Positions 32,567 through 40,109 of a stretch of DNA of 64,000 nucleotides are shown piece by piece. Position numbers and translations under genes: made by a program. The stretch is taken from NCBI RefSeq assembly GCF_030709675.1, contig NZ_JAUZQD010000006.1, positions 310,001 to 374,000 of the forward strand, written 5' to 3'. Source of the stretch: Symbioplanes lichenis. Lineage in GTDB: Bacteria > Actinomycetota > Actinomycetes > Mycobacteriales > Micromonosporaceae. The notes below the pieces were generated by a model. The model had not been told where the DNA came from. It did not search any database and saw only the letters and a program-made list of their open reading frames with translations. How positions within the stretch are numbered: the first letter of the stretch is position 1; every line of letters begins with the position of its first letter.

Positions 32567-33271
32567 TCACTGCGTGGCGCTGCCGTCGCCGAACCAGTAG
32601 CCGAAGCCGTGGCGAGTGTGGATGAGAGCCCCACCGACCTTGTGGCGCAGCCGGGAGATCAGGCGTTCCACATTGTTGGCTCCTCGCGGCTCGCCCCAGA
32701 CGTGCCGGGCCAGCTGCTCTTTGGACAGCACCCGGCCGGCATTGCGCATCAGGTGGCGCAGCAGACGGTATTCCGCGGGAGTCAGGTCGAGCGGCCGGCC
32801 GCCGCGCCGGGCCCGGAAGCGGACGTCGTCGAGCTGCAGATCGCCGTGGCGCAGCGCCGATTCCGCGCGACCGGCTCGTTTGCCCCGCAGCAGCACTTCC
32901 GCCCGGGCCAGCACTTCGGCTATCCGCGCGGGCTTGGTGACGTAGTCCTCCACCTCGACGCCGAGCTCGGGCACCAGCGACGGCAGCGCATCGCACGGGC
33001 ACACGCAGAGGATCGGTGGGCGTTCGATCAGCGCGGGCCGGTGCCGGGCCAGCTCGTCGACATCGGCGATCTCGACGTCGACGATCACCAGGTCGAAGTC
33101 GTGCTCGTCGAGCAAGGCCAGGGCCTGCGCGCCCGTCTCCGCGGGCCGGACCGCGCAGCCCTCCCGGCCCAGCCGGTCGGCCAGTTCGTTGCGCCACCGG
33201 GGGTCCGGGGCCGTCACCAGGAGCCGGTTGCCGAACAGAGCCGCCGACGGCCGATCACGCGTGCTGTCCAT
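32567..33271 (-). CDS. OmpR-family response regulator, atypical receiver
   Basis: A 234-residue regulator. The receiver spans about residues 15-130: the phosphoacceptor-type Asp is in LVIVDVEIAD and the switch Lys in DYVTKPARI. The usual acidic pair at the start is reduced (APDPRW) and the Ser/Thr position reads CVCPCD, so phosphorylation may be weak or absent. The C-terminal winged helix is intact (LDLTPAEYRLLRHLMRNAGR, VERLISRLRHKVGG, GFGYWFG). No intact kinase is adjacent; a kinase relic lies 28 bases upstream of its start. Likely an orphan regulator, possibly of the neighbouring P450 operon. Confidence 0.86.
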   Translation of the reverse strand: MDSTRDRPSAALFGNRLLVTAPDPRWRNELADRLGREGCAVRPAETGAQALALLDEHDFDLVIVDVEIADVDELARHRPALIERPPILCVCPCDALPSLVPELGVEVEDYVTKPARIAEVLARAEVLLRGKRAGRAESALRHGDLQLDDVRFRARRGGRPLDLTPAEYRLLRHLMRNAGRVLSKEQLARHVWGEPRGANNVERLISRLRHKVGGALIHTRHGFGYWFGDGSATQ

Positions 33272-33298
33272 GAAAGAACCTTCGTTCCGCCGGCCGCT

Positions 33299-33451
33299 TC
33301 AGGACGAACCCGCTCGCGCCTCGGCCAGCGGCAGGACCGCTTCGACGACGTACGTGTCATCCTGCTGGAATCCGGCGGACAGACTACCCCCGGCCGCCTT
33401 GGCCCGCTCGCGCATGCCGATCAGTCCGTGGCCGGTGCCCGCCCCCCGGCG
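33299..33451 (-). pseudogene. C-terminal relic of a histidine kinase
   Basis: In the frame ending at TGA 33299-33301 the sequence encodes RGAGTGHGLIGMRERAKAAG then GSLSAGFQQDDTYVVEAVLP and a short tail. GTGHGLIGMRERA is the G2-box region of HATPase_c domains in NarL/DesK-type kinases. Upstream of about 33451 the frame no longer encodes N-box or HisKA sequence, so only about 50 residues remain. It lies just before the orphan response regulator. Nothing else is recognisable in 33452-33619. Confidence 0.75.
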
Positions 33452-33619
33452 AGCGGGCCGGTCATGCCCATGATCGCCGGCTCGCCGCCCCGCCGACGCC
33501 GCGCGGGATCGTCCGGTCGGCTGGTCCGGTTGCCCGAAAGGGCGGCATCAACGGCCATCGTCTCAACATGTGGGCGCGGGCCGCGGCGGGGGCGACGGTG
33601 ATCACTATGGTGGCGCGTC

Positions 33620-33874
33620 ATGACCAACGCACAGTTCCAGCAGCCCGTCGGCGTCTCGGACAAGTCCAAGCTCGTCGCCGGCATCCTCGGCATCTTTCTC
33701 GGCAGCTTCGGCGTCGGCCGCTTCTACATGGGTGACACCAAGACCGGCGTCCTCCAGCTCGTCGTCTCCCTCGTCACCTGTGGCGCCGGCGGCCTCTGGG
33801 GCTTCATCGACGGCATCCTGATCCTCGTCAACGGTGGCGTCGACGGCCAGGGCCGCCCGCTGCGCGAGAACTGA
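33620..33874 (+). CDS. TM2-domain membrane protein
   Basis: An 84-residue protein with a TM2 domain: LVAGILGIFLGSFGVGRFYM forms the first helix with the conserved G..GxHxFY-like turn (here GVGRFYMGDTKTG), followed by VLQLVVSLVTCGAGGLWGFI and DGILIL. TM2 proteins are short two-helix membrane proteins whose role is usually unknown. The N-terminus is a brief polar cytoplasmic stretch. ATG 33620 has no strong ribosome site. A hairpin terminator follows at 33897-33925. Confidence 0.88.
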   Translation: MTNAQFQQPVGVSDKSKLVAGILGIFLGSFGVGRFYMGDTKTGVLQLVVSLVTCGAGGLWGFIDGILILVNGGVDGQGRPLREN

Positions 33875-33896
33875 CGGGCCCGGCCCGCACGGAGCC

Positions 33897-33925
33897 ACCC
33901 GCGCGGGCACCACACCGGCGCGGGT
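33897..33925. terminator. Hairpin terminator after TM2 gene
   Basis: acccgcgc (33897-33904) pairs with gcgcgggt (33918-33925) around a 13-base loop. It sits 23 bases after the TM2 stop, with no T-tract. It separates TM2 from the downstream esterase gene. Confidence 0.6.
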
Positions 33926-33978
33926 GCATCACTTTCCGGCGTACGCGTCAATTGATCGATGTTTGCTAATGTCTGATC

Positions 33979-34938
33979 GTGCTCGCCTCCCTCGCCACCG
34001 TTGCCCTGTCGGCCGCCCTGGGCCTGACCGTGCCGGCCACCGTGGACACCGCCGCCGCCTGTTCGCGACCCGCCGACCGGGGTGACACCACGGTCGGCGT
34101 CGACTTCGAGGGGCGCACGTACCCGGTCCTCGTGCACGTCCCGCCGGCGCTGGCCGCCACCGGGCGCGTACCGCTGGTGCTCAACCTGCACGGCAGCAGC
34201 GGCAACGGCCCGGGCCAGATGGACTACAGCGGGTTGCGCCCGGTCGCCGACGCCAACGGTTTCATCGTGGCCGCCCCGGACGGCGCCATCACACTGCCGC
34301 AGGATCCGATGCCCCCGGCGGGCAGCTGGGCGTGGAACGTGCCGGGCGTGCCGACCACGGCCGGGCAGATGCCGCCGCCCGACGCCCGCGACGACGTCGC
34401 CTTCCTGGGCCGGGTCATCGACGTGGTGTCCGCGACGCTGTGCACGAACCCCCGCCGCACGTACGCCACCGGCCACTCCGGCGGCGCGCGCATGTCCTCC
34501 GCCCTGGCCTGTCGCCTCGCCGACCGGATCGCCGCCATCGCCGCGGGAGCCGGGCTGCGGGCGGGGCGCCCGGATCCCGACGACGTGACCGTGCCGGAGG
34601 TCGAGGACTGCCGGCCCACGCGACCGGTGCCCGTGGTGACATGGCACGGGCAGCAGGACACGGTCAACCCGTACGCGGGAAGTGCCGATCTGCGCTGGGG
34701 TTATGCGGCCCCGATCGCGGCGCAGACGTGGGCGCGGCTCGACGGCTGCCGCCAAGGTCCCGACGCCACGCCGGTCACCGAGCACGTGACCCGGTTGACG
34801 TACTCGCAGTGCGACCGGGGCGCCGAGGTCGTCTTCTATCGGATCAGCAACGGCGGGCACGTGTGGCCCGGCGCCACCGAGCCCGGCTCCGAGATCGACG
34901 CCGCGCGCATCGCGTGGGACTTCTTCCGCCGCCACTGA
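33979..34938 (+). CDS. Secreted PHB-depolymerase/feruloyl-esterase-like protein
   Basis: A 319-residue exported esterase of the LpqC/CE1-like family. A short Sec signal (LASLATVALSAALGLTVPATVDTAAA) ends near residue 28. VPLVLNLHGSSGNGPGQMDY carries the oxyanion HG, YATGHSGGARMSSALACRLA the nucleophile Ser, TWHGQQDTVNPY the catalytic Asp, and ISNGGHVWPG the His. Five or more Cys residues suggest disulphides. It probably cleaves hydroxyalkanoate polyesters or feruloyl-polysaccharide esters outside the cell. It starts at GTG 33979 and converges on the TetR gene. Confidence 0.88.
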   Translation: MLASLATVALSAALGLTVPATVDTAAACSRPADRGDTTVGVDFEGRTYPVLVHVPPALAATGRVPLVLNLHGSSGNGPGQMDYSGLRPVADANGFIVAAPDGAITLPQDPMPPAGSWAWNVPGVPTTAGQMPPPDARDDVAFLGRVIDVVSATLCTNPRRTYATGHSGGARMSSALACRLADRIAAIAAGAGLRAGRPDPDDVTVPEVEDCRPTRPVPVVTWHGQQDTVNPYAGSADLRWGYAAPIAAQTWARLDGCRQGPDATPVTEHVTRLTYSQCDRGAEVVFYRISNGGHVWPGATEPGSEIDAARIAWDFFRRH

Positions 34939-34948
34939 AAGCGGCCGG

Positions 34949-35482
34949 TCAGCGCTGCGGGCGCCGGCCCAGACCGTCGAGGATGAGGTCGAGGATCGGC
35001 CCGGTGCGGTCCGGGGCGGCCCGCCACAGCGCCCCGGTGAGCTGCAGGAAGTCGCCGGGCTCGGCGTCGGGGCGGATGCTGCCGTCGGCCTTGCCCGCGT
35101 CGAGCAGGCGGGTGATGGCGGTCATGACCGGGCCGTAGGAGCGCTCGGTGATGGCCGTGTGGTCGGCCGGGCTGAGGGCGCCGCCGAGACCGTGCTTGGT
35201 GCGCATGGCGCCGACCAGCTCGACCGTCCAGAGCCGCAGCGCCTCGACCGGCGGGTGCCCGGCGAGCAGGGTGGTGACCGCGGCGGCGAGCCGGTCGATC
35301 TCCTCCTGATAGATGTCGAGGACGAGCGCCTCACGGTGGGGATAGTTGCGGTAGAGCGTGCCCGGCCCGACGCCGGCGCGCTGGGCGATCTGGTTCATCG
35401 AGACGTCGGCGTCGGCGAGGAAGGCCTCGCGCGCGGCCGCGAGGATCCGGGCGCGGTTCTCGCGGGCGTCTGAGCGGACCAT
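34949..35482 (-). CDS. TetR-family regulator
   Basis: A 177-residue regulator. The HTH is ARENRARILAAAREAFLADA then VSMNQIAQRAGVGPGTLYRN (about 5-45) with YPHREALVLDIYQEEID as the following helix. The rest is a helical ligand-binding domain with a C-terminal SBP_bac-like helix pair (PDRTGPILDLILDGLG). ATG 35482 is chosen by HTH position. It diverges from pobA across 97 bases and may control it, although classical PobR regulators are usually IclR- or AraC-type. Confidence 0.88.
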   Translation of the reverse strand: MVRSDARENRARILAAAREAFLADADVSMNQIAQRAGVGPGTLYRNYPHREALVLDIYQEEIDRLAAAVTTLLAGHPPVEALRLWTVELVGAMRTKHGLGGALSPADHTAITERSYGPVMTAITRLLDAGKADGSIRPDAEPGDFLQLTGALWRAAPDRTGPILDLILDGLGRRPQR

Positions 35483-35579
35483 CGCCGTCACGATAGCGGA
35501 CCCGCCGCGGCCACCCAAGCTTCCGCTGGGCGGAAAGAGCCTCTTGCCGTACGGGCGGCCCGGCGGTTCTGCTCGGAGC

Positions 35580-36737
35580 ATGAAGACCGAGGTCGCCATC
35601 GTCGGAGCCGGTCCCGCCGGCCTGTTGCTCGCCCACCTGCTTCACCGCGCCGGGGTCGCGGCCGTGGTGGTCGAGACGCGCTCGCAGGAGTACGTCGCCG
35701 CCCGCATCCGGGCCGGGATCCTCGAGCACTCCAGCGTCGGGCTGCTCACCGAGGCGGGCCTGGGCGACCGGCTGCGCGCCGAGGGCCACGAGCATCGCGG
35801 CATCTACCTCCAGCATCCCGGCGAGCGGCACCATCTGGACTTCGTCGACCTGACCGGGCGCAGCGTCTGGGTCTACGGGCAGACCGAGGTGCAGAAGGAC
35901 CTGGTGGCGGCGGGCACCGCCGAGGTGGTCTACGAGGTGACGGAGACCGCGCTGCACGACGTGGGCACCGATTCCCCGTACGTGACCTTTGTCGGCAAGG
36001 ACGGCAGGCCCGGCCGGCTCGACGCCCGCGTGATCGCGGGGTGCGACGGCTCGTTCGGGCCCAGCCGCACCGCGGTGCCGGCGCAGACGTTCGAGCGCGA
36101 GTACCCGTACTCGTGGCTGGGGATCCTGGCCGACGTGGCGCCCTCGACCGACGAGCTCATCTACGCGTGGCATCCCGACGGGTTCGCGTTGCACTCGATG
36201 CGCTCCCCCACGGTCAGCCGCCTCTATCTGCAGGTGCCGAACGGGACCGCCCCGGGCGAGTGGTCCGATCAGCGGATCTGGGACGCCCTGGCCACCCGCC
36301 TGGGCGACGGCGAGAACGGCTGGAAGCTGACGCCGGGGCCGATCACCGACAAGAGCGTGCTGCCGATGCGCAGCTACGTGCAGACGCCGATGCGCCACGG
36401 GCAGCTCTTCCTGGCCGGGGACGCCGCGCACATCGTCCCGCCGACCGGCGCCAAGGGTCTCAATCTCGCCATTGCCGACGTGGCGCTGCTGGCCCGGGCG
36501 CTCGTGGCGCTGCTGAAGGAGAACGACGCCCGGCTCGCGGACTCGTACTCCGACGACGCCCTGCGCCGGGTGTGGCGGGCCACCCACTTCTCCTGGTGGA
36601 TGACCACCATGCTGCACGCCTCGGCCGACCCGTTCGAGGCCCAGCTGCAGCTGTCGCAGCTGCGGTGGGTGACGTCGAGCCGCGCCGGGGCGACCGGGCT
36701 GGCCGAGAACTATGCCGGGCTGGACATCGGGATGTGA
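35580..36737 (+). CDS. pobA: 4-hydroxybenzoate 3-monooxygenase
   Basis: A 385-residue group A flavoprotein hydroxylase, close to the usual about 390. FAD loop AIVGAGPAGLLLAHLLHRAG (about 6-25), ARIRAGILEHSSVGLLTEAG (about 42-61), DGR-type motif AGCDGSFGPSR (about 153-163) and the second FAD motif LAGDAAHIVPPTGAKGLNLA (about 279-298) all match PobA. It converts 4-hydroxybenzoate to protocatechuate with NADPH and O2. No protocatechuate 3,4- or 4,5-dioxygenase is within the window. The divergent TetR is the likely regulator. Confidence 0.93.
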   Translation: MKTEVAIVGAGPAGLLLAHLLHRAGVAAVVVETRSQEYVAARIRAGILEHSSVGLLTEAGLGDRLRAEGHEHRGIYLQHPGERHHLDFVDLTGRSVWVYGQTEVQKDLVAAGTAEVVYEVTETALHDVGTDSPYVTFVGKDGRPGRLDARVIAGCDGSFGPSRTAVPAQTFEREYPYSWLGILADVAPSTDELIYAWHPDGFALHSMRSPTVSRLYLQVPNGTAPGEWSDQRIWDALATRLGDGENGWKLTPGPITDKSVLPMRSYVQTPMRHGQLFLAGDAAHIVPPTGAKGLNLAIADVALLARALVALLKENDARLADSYSDDALRRVWRATHFSWWMTTMLHASADPFEAQLQLSQLRWVTSSRAGATGLAENYAGLDIGM

Positions 36738-36759
36738 ACCGGTCGTATCGTTGCCTGCT

Positions 36760-37668
36760 GTGACTGTGGAGCTCGCCCGTGCCGCGCAGAGCGGTGACGA
36801 CGTCGCTTTCGCCGGCCTGATCGAGCAGCATCGGGCCGGGATGCGGGCCGTCGCGATCAGCCTGCTCGGCCATGTCGACGAGGCCGAGGACGCGGTGCAG
36901 GACGCCGTGCTCGTGGCGCTGCGCCGGCTGCCCGAGCTGCGGGACCCCGCGGTGGCCGGGCCGTGGCTGCGGGCGATCGTGCGCAACAACTGCCGGATGG
37001 CGTTGCGCGCGCGGCGGGCCGTGCCGGTGGCGGAGCCCGAGCCGCTGCTGCCCGCCGACCCGGGGCCGGGTCCTGACCAGCTGCTCGACCGGGCCGCGAC
37101 GCGCGACTGGGTGCACCATGCCGTGGCGGCACTGCCCCGGCCCGTACGCGAGGTGACCGTGCTGCGGTACTTCAGCGCGCATTCGTCGTACCGGCAGATC
37201 GCGGAGCTGTGCGCGGTGCCCGAGCACACCGTCCGCAGCCGCCTGCGCGACGGCCGGCAGGCGCTGCGCCGGGTCCTGCACGAGACCGCTGCCGGGGCGC
37301 ACGCCGACTCCGCCGCCGCGGCCGCCGCGAGCCGGGCCCACGCCGACGCCACCCTCGACGCCGCCCACAGTGGCCACTATCACCGGATGCTGCGCGAGAG
37401 CTTCCGCCCGGACGCGCGGCTGACCGTGCTGGGTGGGCTCACGGGCACCCCCGAGGTGATGCTCATGATGCTGGACTACACGCTCGGGGCCGGCGTCCGG
37501 ACCAGGCTCCGCGAGGCGACCGCGAGCCGGGACGTCATGGTGTGGGAGACCGACTTCGTCAATCCGGCCGACGCCCCGGACCACTGCCCGCCGGGCATGG
37601 TGTGGCTGCACAGCCTGCGTGACGGCCGCACGGCGCACCTGCGGCTGGCGTACCGGCTCGAGGAGTGA
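36760..37668 (+). CDS. ECF sigma factor with NTF2/SnoaL-like C-terminal domain
   Basis: A 302-residue sigma factor. Region 2 is FAGLIEQHRAGMRAVAISLL, then VDEAEDAVQDAVLVALRRL (about 15-60); region 4 is ALPRPVREVTVLRYFSAHSS and YRQIAELCAVPEHTVRSRLR (about 126-165). The last about 115 residues form a SnoaL-like NTF2 fold (YHRMLRESFRPDARLTVLGG, MVWLHSLRDGRTAHLRLAYR). In ECF41/ECF56-type sigmas such a tail acts as a built-in regulator, replacing an anti-sigma factor. GTG 36760 lies 22 bases after pobA, perhaps cotranscribed, though a functional link is not evident. Confidence 0.88.
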   Translation: MTVELARAAQSGDDVAFAGLIEQHRAGMRAVAISLLGHVDEAEDAVQDAVLVALRRLPELRDPAVAGPWLRAIVRNNCRMALRARRAVPVAEPEPLLPADPGPGPDQLLDRAATRDWVHHAVAALPRPVREVTVLRYFSAHSSYRQIAELCAVPEHTVRSRLRDGRQALRRVLHETAAGAHADSAAAAAASRAHADATLDAAHSGHYHRMLRESFRPDARLTVLGGLTGTPEVMLMMLDYTLGAGVRTRLREATASRDVMVWETDFVNPADAPDHCPPGMVWLHSLRDGRTAHLRLAYRLEE

Positions 37669-37761
37669 CGCGCATCACCGCCTCGGTCGCGCACGATCGG
37701 CGGGCGTGGTGCATCTCGTTCCGACCGGCCCGGACTCCCCGGGCCCTGCGAAGGATCGACG

Positions 37762-38871
37762 ATGACCCACTCTGTGCACGACCTGCCCGAGCTGCTGCGC
37801 CCGGCCGTCGAGAAGTACCGGGACGAGGCGGAGGCGCTCGGCCGGCTGCCCGAGGAGCTGGTGCGGGAGCTGCGCGAGCACGGCGCGTTCCGGCTCTACA
37901 CGCCGCGTGAGCTGGGCGGGCACGAGGCCGCCCCGGCCGTCGTGCTCGACCTGCTGGCCCGGCTGGCGCGCGTCGACGGGCCCACCGCCTGGACCGTGTG
38001 GAACCTCAACATGGGCTTCACGGCCGGGTTGCTCGGCCCTGAGCGCGCGGAGGAGATCTTCGGCGGCGGGCGCGATCCGCTCATCGCCAACTCGGGCCAG
38101 CCCGGGCGGATGACCCCGGTCGAGGGCGGCTTCCACCTGACCGGCACCTGGAAGATCGTCAGCGGCGCCCACCTCGCGGACTGGTTCCTGCTGGCCGGAA
38201 TGCTGGAAACGGGACTCCATTTCTGCCTCGTGCCCCGGGACGCGGTGAAGGTGCTCGACACGTGGGACGTCGCGGGCATGCGGGCCTCGGACAGCAACTC
38301 CGTGGTGGCCGACCAGGTGCTCGTACCGTCGGACCTGGCCTTCTCGCTCTTCGCCCCCAACCGCCTGGACCGGCCGGCCTATCGGCTGCCCACCGTGAAC
38401 CTGGTCTATCCGGGCTGCGCGGCGGTGCTGATCGGCATGGCCCAGGGCGCCGTGGACGAGCTGGTGCGGGTGGCCCGGGCCAAGACGGCCTTCACCGGCG
38501 AGCCGCTGGCCGCGATGGAGAGCACCCAGGTCGCTGTAGGCCGGGCCAGTGCCCGGGTCGCCGCCGCGCGGGGCCTGCTGTTGTCCACCGCCGGGGAGCT
38601 GGACAGCACGACCGCCGCCGGGCAGGAGACCACCGACGAGCAACGGGCCGCACTGCGCGGCGCCATCGCGCACGTGACCGAGACCGCCCGCGAGGTGCTG
38701 CTGTCGATGTACGCCACGGCCAGCTCCGAGCCGCTCTACACCAGCAGCCGCCTGGGCCGCGTCTTCCGGGACGGGATGGCCGCCGCGCAGGCCGCGAACC
38801 TCTCCACCATGCAGTTCGCCCTGCCGGGCCGGCTTCTGCTCGGGCAGCCGGCGGGAGTGCCCTTCGTCTGA
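37762..38871 (+). CDS. Acyl-CoA dehydrogenase-fold flavin monooxygenase (group D) -like
   Basis: A 369-residue protein of the acyl-CoA dehydrogenase fold. LYTPRELGGHEAAPAVVLDL, ARVDGPTAWTVWNLNMGFTA, FHLTGTWKIVSGAHLADWFL and WDVAGMRASDSNSVVADQVL are the typical N-terminal and middle domain phrases. This combination (W.VSG..HADW; G.RAS.S) resembles HsaA/DszC-like two-component monooxygenases that use FMNH2 or FADH2, rather than CoA dehydrogenases; the usual catalytic Glu is not obvious. No reductase gene lies beside it. Substrate unknown. Confidence 0.83.
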   Translation: MTHSVHDLPELLRPAVEKYRDEAEALGRLPEELVRELREHGAFRLYTPRELGGHEAAPAVVLDLLARLARVDGPTAWTVWNLNMGFTAGLLGPERAEEIFGGGRDPLIANSGQPGRMTPVEGGFHLTGTWKIVSGAHLADWFLLAGMLETGLHFCLVPRDAVKVLDTWDVAGMRASDSNSVVADQVLVPSDLAFSLFAPNRLDRPAYRLPTVNLVYPGCAAVLIGMAQGAVDELVRVARAKTAFTGEPLAAMESTQVAVGRASARVAAARGLLLSTAGELDSTTAAGQETTDEQRAALRGAIAHVTETAREVLLSMYATASSEPLYTSSRLGRVFRDGMAAAQAANLSTMQFALPGRLLLGQPAGVPFV

Positions 38872-38910
38872 CAGTGCGGGCGTTGACGCCTGTTGCTACC
38901 TTCCCGTGTC

Positions 38911-39765
38911 GTGATCATGGATGACCACACATCAACGGGATTGTCCGGCTATTCCCGGCGCCGGGTCCTCGGCGCCGGGGCAGTCGCCCTGGGCACGCTT
39001 ACCCTGGCCGGCTCGGCCGCCATCCCCCGCCAGCGCACCCCGGGCAGCGCCCGCGCGACCACGACGCCCCGGCCGCCGGCCCCCTCGCCCGCGCCCTCGA
39101 AACCGCCGCTCACCCTGCCGGTGCTCAAGGAGCCGGTGCGCACGCTCGCCGACTATCGGCGGGCGGTCGGCGGGCCGGCCTTCCCCTCGGACACGATCGC
39201 CCTGACCATCGACGACGGGCCGCATCCGGTCTGGACGCCGAAGATCCTGCGCCTGCTCGAGAAGCACCACGTGCCCGCGCTCTTCTGCATGATCGGCAAC
39301 CAGGTGCTCGGCCACGAGGCGATCGCCCGCGACGTGGTCCGCGACGGGCACCACGTCGCCAACCACACGTGGAGCCATCCGACGCACCTGGGGAAGCGCA
39401 AGCGGAAGCTGGTGAACAAGGAGCTGCTGCGGGGCCAGGAGAAGATCCACGACACCACCGGGCAGACGCCGGCGCTCTTCCGGTCGCCGGGCGGCGACTG
39501 GTCCCCAGGTCTGCTGCGCGAGGCCGCGGGCCACCGGCTGGTGCCGCTGGACTGGAGCGACGACCCGCGCGACTGGTCCCGGCCCGGGGTCGCCCACATC
39601 ACCCGGCGGCTGGTGGCGGCGCGGCCGGGGCAGATCCTGCTGTGCCATGACGGGGGCGGGGACCGGTCGCAGACGTACACGTCGCTCAAGACCGTCCTGC
39701 CCGCGCTGCGCGCGAAGGGGCTGACCTTCGTCGCCCTGGATCGGCGGCCGCGGCTCGAGGTCTGA
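38911..39765 (+). CDS. Tat-exported polysaccharide deacetylase (NodB/CE4)
   Basis: A 284-residue exported deacetylase. The twin-arginine signal SRRRVLGAGAVALGTLTLAG (about 16-35) is followed by a Pro-rich linker (RPPAPSPAPSKPPLTLP). The NodB motifs are complete: motif 1 LTIDDGPHPV with the metal Asp, motif 2 HTWSHPTHL with two metal His residues, motif 3 RSPGGDWSP, motif 4 DWSDDPRDW and motif 5 LLCHDGGGD. It should remove acetyl groups from peptidoglycan, chitin or related glycans outside the membrane. GTG 38911 or ATG 38917 are possible starts. Confidence 0.9.
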   Translation: MIMDDHTSTGLSGYSRRRVLGAGAVALGTLTLAGSAAIPRQRTPGSARATTTPRPPAPSPAPSKPPLTLPVLKEPVRTLADYRRAVGGPAFPSDTIALTIDDGPHPVWTPKILRLLEKHHVPALFCMIGNQVLGHEAIARDVVRDGHHVANHTWSHPTHLGKRKRKLVNKELLRGQEKIHDTTGQTPALFRSPGGDWSPGLLREAAGHRLVPLDWSDDPRDWSRPGVAHITRRLVAARPGQILLCHDGGGDRSQTYTSLKTVLPALRAKGLTFVALDRRPRLEV

Positions 39766-39769
39766 GCCT

Positions 39770-40108
39770 ATGCTTCTGATCATGCCCGACACCAGGATCT
39801 GTGCCTCGTGCGGCCGCACGATCACGTGGCGCAAGGCGTGGGCCGGCGACTGGGAGCAGGTGCGCTGGTGCAGCGGCGCCTGCAAGCGGCGGGGTCTGCG
39901 CCCGGCCGACCGCGAGCTCGAGGAGCGGGTGCTGGCCGCGGCCGGGCGGACCCGGCGCTTCCCGCTGGCCGGCGTGACGGGCGACCGCGAGGACGTCCGG
40001 CGGGCCGCGCGCCGGCTCGCCGCGGCCGGCCGGGTGCGCTGGACCCAGAAGGGACACCCGGTCGACCCGAGCACCGCCCGCGGTGACGTGGAGATCACCG
40101 CCCTCTGA
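39770..40108 (+). CDS. DUF2256/DUF3253 small zinc-ribbon and winged-helix protein
   Basis: A 112-residue protein. The N-terminal half is a zinc ribbon (CASCGRTITWRKAWAGDW, then VRWCSGACKRRG) with a CxxC...CxxxC arrangement as in DUF2256. The C-terminal half is a short winged-helix-like DUF3253 domain (GVTGDREDVRRAARRLAAAG, RVRWTQKGHPVDPS). Such fused proteins are frequent in actinobacteria and are of unknown function. GAGG lies about nine bases before ATG 39770; ATG 39782 is an alternative. The stop is one base from the convergent propeller gene. Confidence 0.85.
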   Translation: MLLIMPDTRICASCGRTITWRKAWAGDWEQVRWCSGACKRRGLRPADRELEERVLAAAGRTRRFPLAGVTGDREDVRRAARRLAAAGRVRWTQKGHPVDPSTARGDVEITAL

Positions 40109-40109
40109 G

